A DNA stretch of 64,000 nt from Deinococcus seoulensis. GTDB lineage: Bacteria; Deinococcota; Deinococci; Deinococcales; Deinococcaceae. The notes beneath the pieces were generated by a model that was not told the origin of the DNA, searched no databases, and saw only the letters and a program-made list of their open reading frames with translations. Location: positions 310,001 to 374,000 of the forward strand of contig NZ_BMQM01000001.1 in the NCBI RefSeq assembly GCF_014648115.1. Reading direction: 5' to 3'. Position 1 is the first letter of the stretch. The number at the start of each line of letters is the position of its first letter. A program made the translations under genes and the position numbers. Below, piece by piece: positions 1-12,414 of this stretch.

Positions 1-2
1 TC

Positions 3-1028
3 GTGCGGTACGTCGTGCGGCCCGGCGACACCATGGCCCGCGTGGCGAACCGGTTCGGGATCACGCTGGTGGACCTGCTGAGCGTGAACCTGAGCCGCAA
101 GAGCCTCGACCGCCTGAACGCCGGGGCCGTCCTGAACGTCCCCACCCGCGAGACGGGTCTGCTGGTGCGCATCAAGCCCGGTCAGTCGGCGCTGTCCCTG
201 ATCGCCGGGTACGGCGCGGACATCGTGGCGACCGCCCGCGCGAACGACGTGCTGCCCACCGAGTTGCAGGTCGGTGACCTGCTGCTGCTGCCGGGCATCC
301 GCGCCGAGAGTTTCGCGCAGACCCTCGCCAGGAAACGCGAGGCCGAACGCCAGGCTGCCCTGGCCGCCGAACGGCAGCGCCGCTACGACGCGTACCTCGC
401 GCAGAAGAAGCAGAAGGAACGCGAGCGTCTGGAAGCCAAGTACGCCGCGCAGAAGAAGTACGAGGAGTACCTCGCCTGGAAATCCAGCCCCGAACGGCAG
501 GCCAGGATCGAGGCGTACGAACGGCAGGCGCAGTACGAGGCGGCCCAGGCGGCCAGGAAGGCCCGCGAGACGGCCGCCGCGCAGGCCGCCCAGGCCAGTG
601 CCCAGGCCACCCGGCAGGGGTCCGTGGCGGCGGCCAGCAGCGGTTCCCGCTCCGGGCTGGCGTGGCCGATGCGGTCGTACCGCATCACCAGCCGGTACGC
701 GGAACGTGACATCGCCTTCCACCAGCAGGTGTTCCACGGTGGCGTGGACCTCGCGGCACCCTACGGCACGCCCATCTACGCGGCGTCCGCCGGGACGGTC
801 ACCGAGAGCCGCTACGGCGCGTTCGGTCTGAACGTGTACACCACGAGCGGGGACAGCACCCTGATCTACGGGCACATGAGCCGCACGGCCGTCTCGGCCG
901 GTCAGCGCGTCGCGCAGGGGCAACTGCTGGGGTACGTGGGCTGCACCGGCGTGTGCACCGGCCCGCACCTGCACTTCGAGGTGCGGATCGGCGGGCGTAC
1001 CGTGGACCCGCTGGGCATGCTGCCGTGA
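3..1028 (+). CDS. LysM-repeat M23 peptidoglycan endopeptidase (5' end outside window)
   Basis: Predicted secreted cell-wall hydrolase. Two LysM peptidoglycan-binding modules occupy about residues 3-47 and 53-97 of the visible 341, followed by an Arg/Glu/Gln/Ala-rich probable coiled coil (about 105-200) and a C-terminal LytM/M23 zinc peptidase domain (about 215-341). The M23 metal and catalytic motifs are intact: HxxxD (H245, D249), a middle His (H291) and HxH (H322, H324). The first codon seen is GTG inside LysM 1, so the true start and an expected signal peptide lie upstream of the window. The coiled-coil plus M23 layout resembles EnvC/NlpD-type factors, but here the metal ligands are retained, so I expect an active enzyme. 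The stop overlaps the next start (GTGA). Confidence 0.85.
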   Translation: MRYVVRPGDTMARVANRFGITLVDLLSVNLSRKSLDRLNAGAVLNVPTRETGLLVRIKPGQSALSLIAGYGADIVATARANDVLPTELQVGDLLLLPGIRAESFAQTLARKREAERQAALAAERQRRYDAYLAQKKQKERERLEAKYAAQKKYEEYLAWKSSPERQARIEAYERQAQYEAAQAARKARETAAAQAAQASAQATRQGSVAAASSGSRSGLAWPMRSYRITSRYAERDIAFHQQVFHGGVDLAAPYGTPIYAASAGTVTESRYGAFGLNVYTTSGDSTLIYGHMSRTAVSAGQRVAQGQLLGYVGCTGVCTGPHLHFEVRIGGRTVDPLGMLP

Positions 1029-1456
1029 CCCTCTCCGGGCCGCGTCTGCACCTGCTGGTCGTGGACGACGAGGAGCAGATCCTGGAACTGCTGGACCTGA
1101 CGCTGTCCATGCAGGGCTTTCACGTGACGCCCGCCCCGAGCGGCCCGGCCGCGCTGCGGTTGCTGCGGACCGCGCCGGTCGAGGTGATCGTCATGGACGT
1201 CCTGATGACCCCCTGGGACGGGTTCGACACGGTGCGCCGCATGGCCGATCAGCGTCAGGCGGACAACGCGGCGGACCCCACGGCGGCCGCGCCGTTGCCG
1301 CCCGTGGTGTTCCTGTCCGGGCTGGCCCGCCCGTCCGTGATGCCGGAACTGGGGGACGGCGTGCTGTCCGAGTACCTGGTCAAGCCTTTCCGTCCGTCGC
1401 AGCTGGTCGAGGTGATCGAGCGGGTGCGGCTGCGCTGGGAGCAACTGTACGGCTGA
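1025..1456 (+). CDS. Stand-alone response regulator receiver protein
   Basis: A 143-residue protein made only of a CheY-like receiver domain. Visible are the acidic pair (D14, D15), the phospho-acceptor D58 in VIVMDVL, a Ser in the switch position (VVFLSG) and the conserved Lys of YLVKPF. There is no output domain, so it must act by protein contact. I chose GTG at 1025 because it overlaps the stop of the upstream peptidase by four bases (GTGA) and begins just before the first receiver strand; an upstream extension in the same frame would lie wholly inside the peptidase gene. The coupling suggests a cell-wall-related signal, but no kinase is visible nearby. Confidence 0.75.
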   Translation: MTLSGPRLHLLVVDDEEQILELLDLTLSMQGFHVTPAPSGPAALRLLRTAPVEVIVMDVLMTPWDGFDTVRRMADQRQADNAADPTAAAPLPPVVFLSGLARPSVMPELGDGVLSEYLVKPFRPSQLVEVIERVRLRWEQLYG

Positions 1457-1516
1457 CCCGGACCCCGGGCGGAGTACCCGGCACCCCCCACTCCCGACTG
1501 ACCCCATTCACTCCCT

Positions 1517-1546
1517 GAATCTGACCCTTCCCCTGGGGTCAGATTC
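1517..1546. promoter_or_regulatory. 11-bp inverted repeat upstream of pdxS
   Basis: GAATCTGACCC and its exact complement GGGTCAGATTC are separated by 8 bases. The right arm ends 4 bases before a TATGGT box (1551-1556), which is 6 bases before the pdxS ATG. The repeat therefore covers the area where a -35 element would lie. It could be an operator for a PLP-responsive regulator or a terminator hairpin for the receiver gene; there is no T-run after it, which favours an operator. Confidence 0.45.
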
Positions 1547-1562
1547 GTCCTATGGTCTGGGC

Positions 1563-2453
<891 letters not shown>

Positions 2454-2456
2454 GCC

Positions 2457-3062
2457 GTGACTGCGCCCCGCATCGGTGTCCTGGCCCTGCAGGGCGCGTT
2501 CCGTGAGCACCGTCAACGCCTGGAGAGCCTGGGCGCCGCCGTCACGGAAGTCCGCCTGAGCAGCGACCTGCGCGGCCTGTCCGGCCTGATCCTGCCGGGA
2601 GGGGAGAGCACCACCATGGCCCGCCTGATGACCGAGTACGCCCTGTGGGAGCCCGTCCGGGCCTTCCACGCGGCGGGCGGGCACCTGTGGGGCACCTGCG
2701 CGGGCGCGATTCTGCTGTCCCGTGAGGTGCAGGGCGCGCCCCCGCAGTTCGGGCGGCAGGACAGCCTGAACCTGCTGGACGTGACCGTGCAGCGCAACGC
2801 CTTCGGACGGCAGATCGACTCGTTCACCACGGACCTGCCCGTGCGCGGCCTGGAAGGGGAGTTCGCGGCGGTGTTCATCCGCGCCCCTGCCTTCACGCGC
2901 ATGGGTGACGGCGTGGAGGTCCTGGCGTCGTACGGGGACCGGGCTGTGATGGTCCGTTCGGGCCGCGTGACCGCCAGCGCCTTCCACCCGGAGTTGACCC
3001 CTGACGCCCGCCTGCACGCGCTGTTCGCCCGGCAGTGCGCCGCGCCGGTCGCCACGGCCTGA
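2457..3062 (+). CDS. pdxT: Pyridoxal 5'-phosphate synthase, glutaminase subunit PdxT
   Basis: Class I-type glutamine amidotransferase that supplies ammonia to PdxS through the dodecameric PdxS/PdxT complex. The 201-residue protein shows the nucleophile C81 in GTCAGA, the oxyanion PGGES motif (about 48-52), and the His/Glu pair of FHPEL (H177, E179), so the triad is complete. The GTG start lies three bases after the pdxS stop, giving an operon with likely translational coupling. Length matches the family. The only gene pair for PLP synthesis visible here. Confidence 0.96.
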   Translation: MTAPRIGVLALQGAFREHRQRLESLGAAVTEVRLSSDLRGLSGLILPGGESTTMARLMTEYALWEPVRAFHAAGGHLWGTCAGAILLSREVQGAPPQFGRQDSLNLLDVTVQRNAFGRQIDSFTTDLPVRGLEGEFAAVFIRAPAFTRMGDGVEVLASYGDRAVMVRSGRVTASAFHPELTPDARLHALFARQCAAPVATA

Positions 3063-3077
3063 TCCGGGTTGCGATCA

Positions 3078-3110
3078 GAGGGGCGGCGTCCTGCGTGGGC
3101 GCCGCCCCTC
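3078..3110 (+). terminator. Strong hairpin after pdxST
   Basis: GAGGGGCGGCG pairs perfectly (11 bp) with CGCCGCCCCTC across an 11-base loop, 16 bases after the pdxT stop. There is no T-run, so it is either a Rho-independent terminator with a weak tail or a 3' stabilising hairpin. Confidence 0.6.
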
Positions 3111-3140
3111 TCCAGTTGGGTGGTTCATGCAAACAGGAAA

Positions 3141-3181
3141 GAGTATTTTCACGAACCAGGTAAATCGTGAATACTTTCACT
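3141..3181 (-). repeat. Short palindromic repeat, family 1, copy A
   Basis: Read on the minus strand it begins AGTGAAAGTATTCACGATT and ends TCGTGAAAATACTC, with the inverted TTCACGA/TCGTGAA core. Same element as at 4791, 21012, 26384 and 37692. It sits between the pdxT terminator and the promoter of the hydrolase pair. Confidence 0.7.
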
Positions 3182-3262
3182 TACGCACCATGGAGCCCAT
3201 TACACCATGAACCGTAAGATCCTCGCAACGTCACCCTCCTCCACCTCACCTATGCTGCGCTG

Positions 3263-4009
3263 GTGAGCTCTCGCACCTTCCACCAGGACGGCCGGTCCCT
3301 GCACGTCACCGCCAGCGGGGAAGGGCCGCCCGTCGTCCTGATCCACGGCCTGAGCGGCTCGCGCGGCTGGTGGCGGTACAACATTCCCGCCCTGCGAGGC
3401 CGCTCGCGGGTGTACTCGCTGGAACTCAGCGGGTACGGGCACGCCCGCCGCCAGCGGTCCCTGACCGTGCGGGACATGGCCGCGCTCGTCGCCGCGTGGA
3501 TGGACGACGAGAACCTGCGGGACGTGACGCTCGTCGGGCACTCCATGGGCGGGCACATCAGCATGCACGTGGCGGCCCTGGCCCCGCAGCGCGTGCGGAA
3601 CCTGGTGCTGGTGTGCGCCAGTGGCCTGCTGCGTTCGCAGGCGTACCTGACGGCGCTGCACCTGCCGCGCGCCGCCCTGATCGGCCGCAAGCGGTTCCTG
3701 GCGCGCGTCCTGACCGACGCCGTGCGGGCCGGGCCGGTCAACCTGTGGCGGAACGCCGTGGACCTGCTGAGCGACTCGGTGCAGGACAGCCTCCCGCTGA
3801 TCCGCGCGCGCACCCTGATCGTGTGGGGGGAACGGGACGTGCTGGTCCCGCTGGCGCTGGGGCAACTGCTGCACGAGGCGCTGCCCGGCTCCCGCCTGGA
3901 AGTGATCGAACGGGCCGGGCACATCGTGATGGTGGACGCCCCGCAGCGCTTCAACCGGCTGCTGCTGGACTTCATGGACGCCGGCGGGGAACCGGCCGGA
4001 ACCCCATGA
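3263..4009 (+). CDS. Alpha/beta-fold hydrolase (first of a coupled pair)
   Basis: A 248-residue single-domain alpha/beta hydrolase, predicted cytoplasmic. The oxyanion HG motif (LIHGLSG, about 27-33), nucleophile elbow GHSMGG (S94), acid in WGERD and catalytic His in RAGHIVMVD are all visible. The start is the GTG six bases after TATGCT (3251-3256), a leaderless promoter. The stop overlaps the next gene by four bases (ATGA). Substrate cannot be told from sequence; carboxylesterase, lipase or haloalkane-type activities are all possible. It is paralogous to the following gene. Confidence 0.8.
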   Translation: MSSRTFHQDGRSLHVTASGEGPPVVLIHGLSGSRGWWRYNIPALRGRSRVYSLELSGYGHARRQRSLTVRDMAALVAAWMDDENLRDVTLVGHSMGGHISMHVAALAPQRVRNLVLVCASGLLRSQAYLTALHLPRAALIGRKRFLARVLTDAVRAGPVNLWRNAVDLLSDSVQDSLPLIRARTLIVWGERDVLVPLALGQLLHEALPGSRLEVIERAGHIVMVDAPQRFNRLLLDFMDAGGEPAGTP

Positions 4010-4755
4010 CTGACGGTCACCCGCTGATCGTTCCCGTGAACGGCCTGAGCACGCACGCCTGGGTGCGCGGGCGCGGGAAACCGGTCGTGATCGTGCCGGG
4101 CCTCGGTTGCGCCTCGTGGATGTACGCGCGGCTGGCACGCGAACTGGCCCGCGAACGGCAGGTGTTCGTGTACGACCCGCCGGGCCACGGGTACAGCGAG
4201 GGCCGCGCCGGTTACCCGGTGTGCATCTCGCACCTGACAGATCATCTGGCCGCCTGGATGACCCGCGTGAACCTGCGCAGCGCGCCCTTGCTGGGGCACT
4301 CGCTGGGAGGGGAGGTGATCATCGATCTTGCGGGGCGCTACCCGCACCTGAGCGGCCCGCTGATCGCCTGCGCGCCCACCGGCATTCCCGAGAACCCCAG
4401 CGTGCGCATGCAACTGCTGCGGCTGCTGCGGGACCTGCCACGCGAACGTCCGGGCCTGCTGCTGCCGGGCCTGAAAGCGTACGCGCACTGCGGGGCGCGA
4501 CGCATGATCCTCCTGGCCCGCGATCAGGAGGACCACATGACCGGCCCGCTGCTGGGGCAGGTGAGGGTGCCAACCCTGCTGCTGGACGGCCTGTCGGACC
4601 CGGTGATCCGCTCGTGGACGGTCCGGCGCATCCAGGCGGACATTCCCGGTGCGGTCATCCGGCAGATTCCGGGTGCGCCGCACGGCCTGACGGACACGCA
4701 CCCGAGGGCGGTTGCGGCATTTGCGCTGGAGTTTCTGCGCGAACTGAACATGTAA
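4006..4755 (+). CDS. Alpha/beta-fold hydrolase (second of a coupled pair)
   Basis: A 249-residue alpha/beta hydrolase encoded in an ATGA overlap with the preceding paralogue, so the two are probably made in fixed ratio. It has the oxyanion PGLG motif, nucleophile GHSLGG (S99), an acid in DGLSDP and a C-terminal His in APHGLTD. The pair may have arisen by tandem duplication, but the two differ clearly in the lid region. Function unknown beyond hydrolase fold. Downstream lies repeat copy B and then the end of aspS on the other strand. Confidence 0.78.
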   Translation: MTDGHPLIVPVNGLSTHAWVRGRGKPVVIVPGLGCASWMYARLARELARERQVFVYDPPGHGYSEGRAGYPVCISHLTDHLAAWMTRVNLRSAPLLGHSLGGEVIIDLAGRYPHLSGPLIACAPTGIPENPSVRMQLLRLLRDLPRERPGLLLPGLKAYAHCGARRMILLARDQEDHMTGPLLGQVRVPTLLLDGLSDPVIRSWTVRRIQADIPGAVIRQIPGAPHGLTDTHPRAVAAFALEFLRELNM

Positions 4756-4790
4756 CCGGGAGGTCACATCCTCAGAGTTCAGAGGGAGAA

Positions 4791-4831
4791 CATGATTTTC
4801 ACGATCCAGACAAATCGTGAATACTTTCACT
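4791..4831 (-). repeat. Short palindromic repeat, family 1, copy B
   Basis: On the minus strand AGTGAAAGTATTCACGATT, then GTCTGGATCGTGAAAATCATG. Closest to copy A at 3141. It lies between the convergent hydrolase pair and the aspS terminator. Confidence 0.7.
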
Positions 4832-4874
4832 AGCTTAGTCGCTGTTGTTGCTGCTCGTCACCCATCCAGCACAC

Positions 4875-4912
4875 CTGAGGGGGAGTCGCCTGCATGTGCG
4901 ACTCCCCCTCAG
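4875..4912. terminator. 15-bp perfect hairpin at the end of the hisS-aspS operon
   Basis: CTGAGGGGGAGTCGC pairs without mismatch with GCGACTCCCCCTCAG around an 8-base loop, 17 bases past the aspS stop. No T-run on either side. Being symmetric, it may serve both the minus-strand operon and the converging hydrolase genes. Confidence 0.6.
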
Positions 4913-4928
4913 CCTCCCACAGGGGCGG

Positions 4929-6682
<1,754 letters not shown>

Positions 6683-6686
<4 letters not shown>

Positions 6687-8014
6687 TCGTTCTCCAGAAT
6701 CGTGGGGGTGGCGGTGAGAGCCTGTTCCTGCGCGGCCAGGAAGGAAGGCAGGTCGGCGAGAAGGACCGTGAACTGCTCGGCGCTGCGCAGGTTCTTGAGT
6801 TGCACGGTTCCGGCGGCGGCTTCCTCGGACCCGATCAGGCCCGCGAACAGCGCGCCGCGCCGCTCGGCGTCACGGAAGGCGTTGCCGGGTTTCAGGGCGC
6901 GGTACGCGAACTCGGCCCGCACCGACGTGCGCGCGGCCAGGGCGGCCGCCGCCGCAGCGGGCACAAGGCTGTCCTCGAGCGCCGCGACGTACACGGCTGG
7001 TCCCGCCAGCGCGGGCAGCGGGTGCCCCTCGGCTTCCAGCGCGATCAGCAGGCGTTCCACACCGAACGCCCAGCCGATGCCCGGCACGGCCTGCGCGCCG
7101 ATCTGCTCGGCCAGTCCGTCATAGCGGCCCCCGCCGCCCAGCGCGGATTTCGCGCCGACACCCTCGTGGTGCAGTTCCCAGGCAGTGCGGCGGTAGTAGT
7201 CCAGGCCGCGCACGATGCTGGGGTCCACGTCGAACTCCACGCCCCAGTCGCGCAGGTAGCCCTGCACCGCATCAAAGTTCGCGCGGGCGTCCTCGCCCAG
7301 GAAGTCCAGCATGGGTTTTACGTTCAGCTCTGCGATCAGGGTCTGGTCGTCCTCGCTCTTGCTGTCCAGGATCCGCATGGGGTTGCGGGTCAGGCGGTCG
7401 CGGGAATCGTCACTCAGGCGCTCCAGGTGCGGCGTGAACAGCTCACGAAGGTACGCGTTGTACGCCTCGCGGTCCTCCGGGTCGCCGATACTGCCCAGTT
7501 TCACGCGCACGCCCGTCAGGCCCAGTTCCCGGACCACGCCCACCATCAGGGCGATCGCCTCGGCGTCCACCAGCGCGTCCGAGCCGCCCAGCACCTCGTA
7601 ATCCACCTGATGGAACTGCCGCAGCCGCCCGCGCTGCTGCCGCTCGGCGCGGAACATCGGGCCGTGCGTCCACAGTTTCAGCGGGGACGGCAATTGCTTG
7701 AGGCCGTTCTGCAGGAACGCCCGCACGATACTCGCGGTTCCCTCGGGCCGCAGGATGTACCCGCCGTGATCCCCGAAGTAATACACCGTGAACATCTCCT
7801 TACGGACAATGTCGGTACTGCCGCCCACGCCACGCTTGACGAGGTCCGCCTCCTCGAACAGCGGCGTATCGATCCGCTGCGCGCCCGCGCGTTCCAGCAC
7901 GCGCCGCGCCGTCTCCACGACCCACCCGTGCGCGGCAGCCGAAACGTCCAGCGTGAGTTTCGGACTGCCGGCCGGCAGGTGGTCTTCTGTGCCCTTGGGG
8001 CGCCTAATCGCCAT
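6683..8014 (-). CDS. hisS: Histidyl-tRNA synthetase
   Basis: Class II synthetase, 443 residues from the chosen ATG. Recognised by the N-terminal [10 protein letters not shown], the HisRS motifs [15 protein letters not shown] and [13 protein letters not shown], and the C-terminal anticodon-binding domain (about 345-440). The upstream TTG at 8020 is an alternative start; I prefer ATG at 8014 because a TAAACT box ends nine bases before it. First gene of an operon with aspS, overlapping by four bases. The hisS-aspS pairing is common in many bacteria. Confidence 0.96.
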
Positions 8015-8127
8015 AACCAAAGGAGTTTACAGCATTCACCCCTCACCCCAACGCCGCGCCGCACAGCAGAAATCACCGATCAGAGCGGAGTGCCGGGCCA
8101 TCCTGAGTGCACAGCAACAGGGGAGAG

Positions 8128-8152
8128 GGCGGCCCGCCGGAACGGACCGCCC
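8128..8152 (-). terminator. Hairpin after the small lipoprotein gene
   Basis: GGGCGGCCCG and CGGACCGCCC pair with one mismatch around a 5-base loop, about 60 bases beyond the minus-strand lipoprotein stop. Probably a terminator; no clear T-run. Confidence 0.4.
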
Positions 8153-8212
8153 CCCCACTTTCACGCCCTCACGCTTTCGGCCGGTGCCGGACGCGTGATG
8201 ACTGAGACACGA

Positions 8213-8581
8213 TTACTGCTGAACGCTGTACGGCAGCCCGGTCGACTGCTTCCCGGCTACCTCCACGAACAGCCAGCTCGCCCCGACCGGCGCGTCGGCC
8301 GGAACAGTCAGCACGATCTCGCTGTCCGTCCAGGACTGCACCGCCGACGCGGGGAACAGGTACCCGCCCTGGCCGTCCTCGCTGGCCCCCAGGCGAACCT
8401 GGCCGGTCGACGGGCCGCCCAGGTAACGGCCCTGAATGGTCACGGTCCCGCCGCGCACGGCCGCTCCGGACACCTTGATCAACATGGGAGTGACCGTCAC
8501 CATGCGCGAACCCTGCTGGGCCGGAGCGCATGAAGCCAGAACACCCGTTAACAGTAAAGAAGTCACCAAGAAACGCAGCAT
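8213..8581 (-). CDS. Small predicted lipoprotein with an IPT/TIG-like fold
   Basis: A 122-residue protein with an N-terminal signal peptide ([18 protein letters not shown]) ending in a lipobox LASC, so likely lipid-anchored. The remainder is short beta-strand-rich sequence with [15 protein letters not shown] and VRLGASEDG, which resembles an IPT/TIG immunoglobulin-like domain. Start ATG at 8581 is supported by GGAGG nine bases upstream; a TTG two codons earlier is possible. It stands alone, divergent from the lipid kinase gene. No function can be assigned. Confidence 0.6.
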   Translation of the reverse strand: MLRFLVTSLLLTGVLASCAPAQQGSRMVTVTPMLIKVSGAAVRGGTVTIQGRYLGGPSTGQVRLGASEDGQGGYLFPASAVQSWTDSEIVLTVPADAPVGASWLFVEVAGKQSTGLPYSVQQ

Positions 8582-8617
8582 AGCCAAAGCCTCCGTCCCG
8601 GCAGTCTAATGCATTCG

Positions 8618-9583
<966 letters not shown>

Positions 9584-9601
9584 ACGCCCCGCACACCGCA
9601 C

Positions 9602-9629
9602 GACCGCCAGGGCAGATGCTCTGGCGGTC
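9602..9629 (+). terminator. Hairpin after the lipid kinase gene
   Basis: GACCGCCAG pairs with CTGGCGGTC (9 bp) followed by ATTT; 18 bases past the stop. A plausible intrinsic terminator. Confidence 0.6.
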
Positions 9630-9746
9630 ATTTGGTACGGTCGGAAAAACAATGTCCAGCACGCATAAAATCACCCAAGCCCACAGGAGGGCCAGGAAGG
9701 GGCCAGCAACGCGCGCCGAGGGGTTCAACCCCCTGCTCCGGAACGC

Positions 9747-10724
9747 CTAGCGGAACCCCTCGACCACATCATCCAGGTCATCCTCCGGCAACTCCACGTA
9801 CCGGCGGGTCGTGTCCACCTGCTCATGCCCCAGGAACCCCGCCACCCGCGTGAAATCCTTGACGGCCGCGTACAGCTGCGTGCCCGCGTACTTGCGCCCC
9901 GCATGGAACCCCCGGAACTCCTGCACCATCCCGCAACGCAGCGCCAGCCGCTGCAACCGCTCGTACGCCGTCGAGTACGCCCGGAACGACAGGACCCGCC
10001 CACCTGAGCCCGGCGCGGCCACCCGCCCGGCCTGCAACGCCCCCAGCGCCTCGCGCAGCCGCGCACTGAGCGGCACGATCCGCGCCTTGTCGCCCTTGCC
10101 GTGCGCCACCAGTAGCCTCCGCCGCCCCAGGTCCACGTGCTCCCACTCGACCGCCAGCGCCTCCGCGATCCGCAGCCCCGCGTGCGTCAGCAGCAGCAGC
10201 AGTACCTGCTCCTGCACGTCCGCCTCGGCCAGCATCGCCTGCACGAAATCCGCCCGGTACGGCGGGTTCTTCACCACGCCCTTCGTCCGGTCCTTCGGGC
10301 GCTTCACGTCCGCGAACGGATCGGCGTCCGTCGCGCCCGCCCAGCGCAACGCCCGGTACAACGCGCCCGCCGCCGCCACCCGCGCCTGCACCGTCGCCGG
10401 TTTCAGGCCCGACGCGGTCAGGGACGCCACGAACAGCGACGGTTCGCGCCGCCCCGGGTGCAGCAGATTCCAGGCGTTCGCGCCCGCGTGCTCGACCAGC
10501 ACCTCCACGCCCTTGCGGTAGGCGCGCAGCGTATGCGGACTGAGTTTCACGCCCGCGCTGGTGTCGCTGCTGAGGTACGCGAGCGTGAGTGCCCACAGGT
10601 CCTCGAAGGCCTTGTCGCGCGCGGCGGTGATGGCGCGGACGCGCAGGGCTTCGTCGGTCAGCCCGGCGAGGGCGCGGGCCTGGGCGAGGCGGTCGCCGGT
10701 GTACGCCTGGATACTCTGGGTCAT
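9747..10724 (-). CDS. Tyrosine recombinase, XerD-like
   Basis: Site-specific recombinase of 325 residues. The catalytic set is complete: R185 (HAGLRIAEAL), K210 (HGKGDKAR), H274 and R277 (FHAGRK), H300 (FLGHEQ) and the nucleophile Y309 (RRYVE). An N-terminal SAM-like core-binding domain precedes it. The start ATG at 10724 follows TATCAT by eight bases (leaderless). No tRNA, attachment repeat or cargo genes surround it, so it may be a resident Xer-type dimer-resolving enzyme rather than the integrase of a mobile element, though that is not proven. It is unrelated in detail to the integrase at 62.3 kb. Confidence 0.85.
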   Translation of the reverse strand: MTQSIQAYTGDRLAQARALAGLTDEALRVRAITAARDKAFEDLWALTLAYLSSDTSAGVKLSPHTLRAYRKGVEVLVEHAGANAWNLLHPGRREPSLFVASLTASGLKPATVQARVAAAGALYRALRWAGATDADPFADVKRPKDRTKGVVKNPPYRADFVQAMLAEADVQEQVLLLLLTHAGLRIAEALAVEWEHVDLGRRRLLVAHGKGDKARIVPLSARLREALGALQAGRVAAPGSGGRVLSFRAYSTAYERLQRLALRCGMVQEFRGFHAGRKYAGTQLYAAVKDFTRVAGFLGHEQVDTTRRYVELPEDDLDDVVEGFR

Positions 10725-10819
10725 GTGCGCCGATGATAACATGCATTATCAACGGATGCCGATGGGAGGGCCGAAGTCGCAGCTCTAAAGTCGCAGCGGT
10801 AGCCACTCCAGCCAGGTAC

Positions 10820-12352
10820 TCAATTCAGGCGGTCGTTCCGGCGGCGGTCCTGCCGGACGCCGTACGCGACCATCAGCGCCGCCAGCATCAGCGCGGGCCA
10901 GTCGCCGAGGCGCATGTAGACGGTGGTGCCGGTCAGGAGTTTCGGGCGGACGTCGAGTGCCTGGAGTTCCTGGCCGTTGTCCACGGTCTGCACGGGTTGC
11001 CCGAGATCGTTCACGGTTCCGGCGACGCCGTTGTTGACGCTGCGCACGACCCAGCGGCGGGTTTCGATGGCGCGGACACGGCCCATGCCAAAGTGCTGCT
11101 GCACGCCCCAACCCTGGTACCAGCCGTCGTTGCTGGGGTTCACGAGCACCTGCGCGCCCCCGTTGGCCAGCGCACGGGCGACCCAGGGGAACACGCTGTC
11201 GTAGCAGATGTACGCGCCGTACAGGACGCCACCGAGCGTGAGTGGTGTGGGGTTGGGGTTGGGAGTCATGCTGGCCAGCGTGAAGCCCAGTGAGGTTTCG
11301 ATGACGCGGTACACGGGGCCGAGGATGGGACGGAACGGGAATTCCTCGCCGAACGGGACGAGGCGGGCCTTGGCGCTCATGCTCTGGATGGTGCCGCCTG
11401 CGCTCAGGCTGGCGACGGTGTTGAATTCCCGGGAGGTGCCGGGTTGCCGGATGGGGTCCGGGCCGGACGGGGTGAGTGCTTCGTACCCGCCGACGCCGCT
11501 GATGCCGGGGCCGGGGAACGCGGGGATGGTCTGGCCGGGGGCGGGGCGGGTGCCGGGTGAGCTGATGGCGCCCTCGCTCCAGACGATGACGCTGCCGGGT
11601 GGGCGGTTCACGCTGGCGGCGGTCTGCGCGGCAAACTGTTCTTCCGGGGTGAGCTGTCCGCTGGCGCGGCCGAACGCGTCGAAGGTGACGCGCAGGACCC
11701 GCATGGGTTGTTCGGGGCCGTCGCCGGGCGTGCGGGTGGCGCCGTACCCGAGCGCGGCGGCCCAGGCGACGGCCGCCAGGACGGCCGGGGCGAGGGGGCG
11801 TCTCCCCTGCTGCTGCCGGTTCGGTGAGTGTCTGTTTGTCCAGGCGTGGGCGAGGCTGGCGGCGGTGAACGCGACCAGCACACTGCCGAGCAGCACGCCG
11901 CCCAGGTCCGCGATCTGAATGGCGGGCGTGGGCAGCAGCGTGTACCCCAGGGTGGGCCACGGGAACGCGAGCGGCCCCAGGAAACGCAGCCATTCCAGGA
12001 TCACCCACCCGCCCGCGAGGGCCCAGATACGGCCGGTGGGCGTGCGGGTCAGCGTCACCGCGATGGCGGCCATGACAGCCAGGAACGCGGCTTCCAGTGC
12101 GAACAGGATGACCACCAGCGGCGCGGCCCCGAGGAGTTGTTGCAGGAACGCGCCCAGCCACCACAGGTGCAGCGCGAAGTACCCGAAGCCGCCCCAGAAC
12201 ACGCGGGCCGTCACAGCCCGGCGGGTCGGTGCGGCGGCGGCGTACCCGAGCAGGGCGGCCAGGGGCAGGGCACTCAGGAAACTCCACGGGAGGGGCAGGC
12301 CGCACGCGGCGAGGGTCAGTCCGAGCAGGGCGGCTATGGCGGGGGCGGGCAT
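10820..12352 (-). CDS. lnt: Apolipoprotein N-acyltransferase
   Basis: Inner-membrane enzyme that adds the third acyl chain to the N-terminal Cys of lipoproteins. The 510-residue protein starts with about six transmembrane segments (residues 4-200) and continues with a nitrilase-fold domain whose triad is visible as E260 (WSEGAIS), K328 ([10 protein letters not shown]) and C383 (YICYDSVFP), closely matching the E. coli Lnt positions. A final membrane segment lies near the C terminus. Start ATG follows TATCAT by seven bases (leaderless). It is divergent from the metallophosphoesterase gene. Several lipoproteins in the window are potential substrates. Confidence 0.94.
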   Translation of the reverse strand: MPAPAIAALLGLTLAACGLPLPWSFLSALPLAALLGYAAAAPTRRAVTARVFWGGFGYFALHLWWLGAFLQQLLGAAPLVVILFALEAAFLAVMAAIAVTLTRTPTGRIWALAGGWVILEWLRFLGPLAFPWPTLGYTLLPTPAIQIADLGGVLLGSVLVAFTAASLAHAWTNRHSPNRQQQGRRPLAPAVLAAVAWAAALGYGATRTPGDGPEQPMRVLRVTFDAFGRASGQLTPEEQFAAQTAASVNRPPGSVIVWSEGAISSPGTRPAPGQTIPAFPGPGISGVGGYEALTPSGPDPIRQPGTSREFNTVASLSAGGTIQSMSAKARLVPFGEEFPFRPILGPVYRVIETSLGFTLASMTPNPNPTPLTLGGVLYGAYICYDSVFPWVARALANGGAQVLVNPSNDGWYQGWGVQQHFGMGRVRAIETRRWVVRSVNNGVAGTVNDLGQPVQTVDNGQELQALDVRPKLLTGTTVYMRLGDWPALMLAALMVAYGVRQDRRRNDRLN

Positions 12353-12414
12353 CGCACCTATGATAGGGGGGTTGCGAGGAAACTCGTGGCGTTTTGCTCT
12401 AGGATGGGTGGACC

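Noticed and set aside
9747..10724. Mobile element around the XerD-like recombinase
   Set aside because: No flanking direct repeats, tRNA or cargo genes; neighbours are housekeeping genes.
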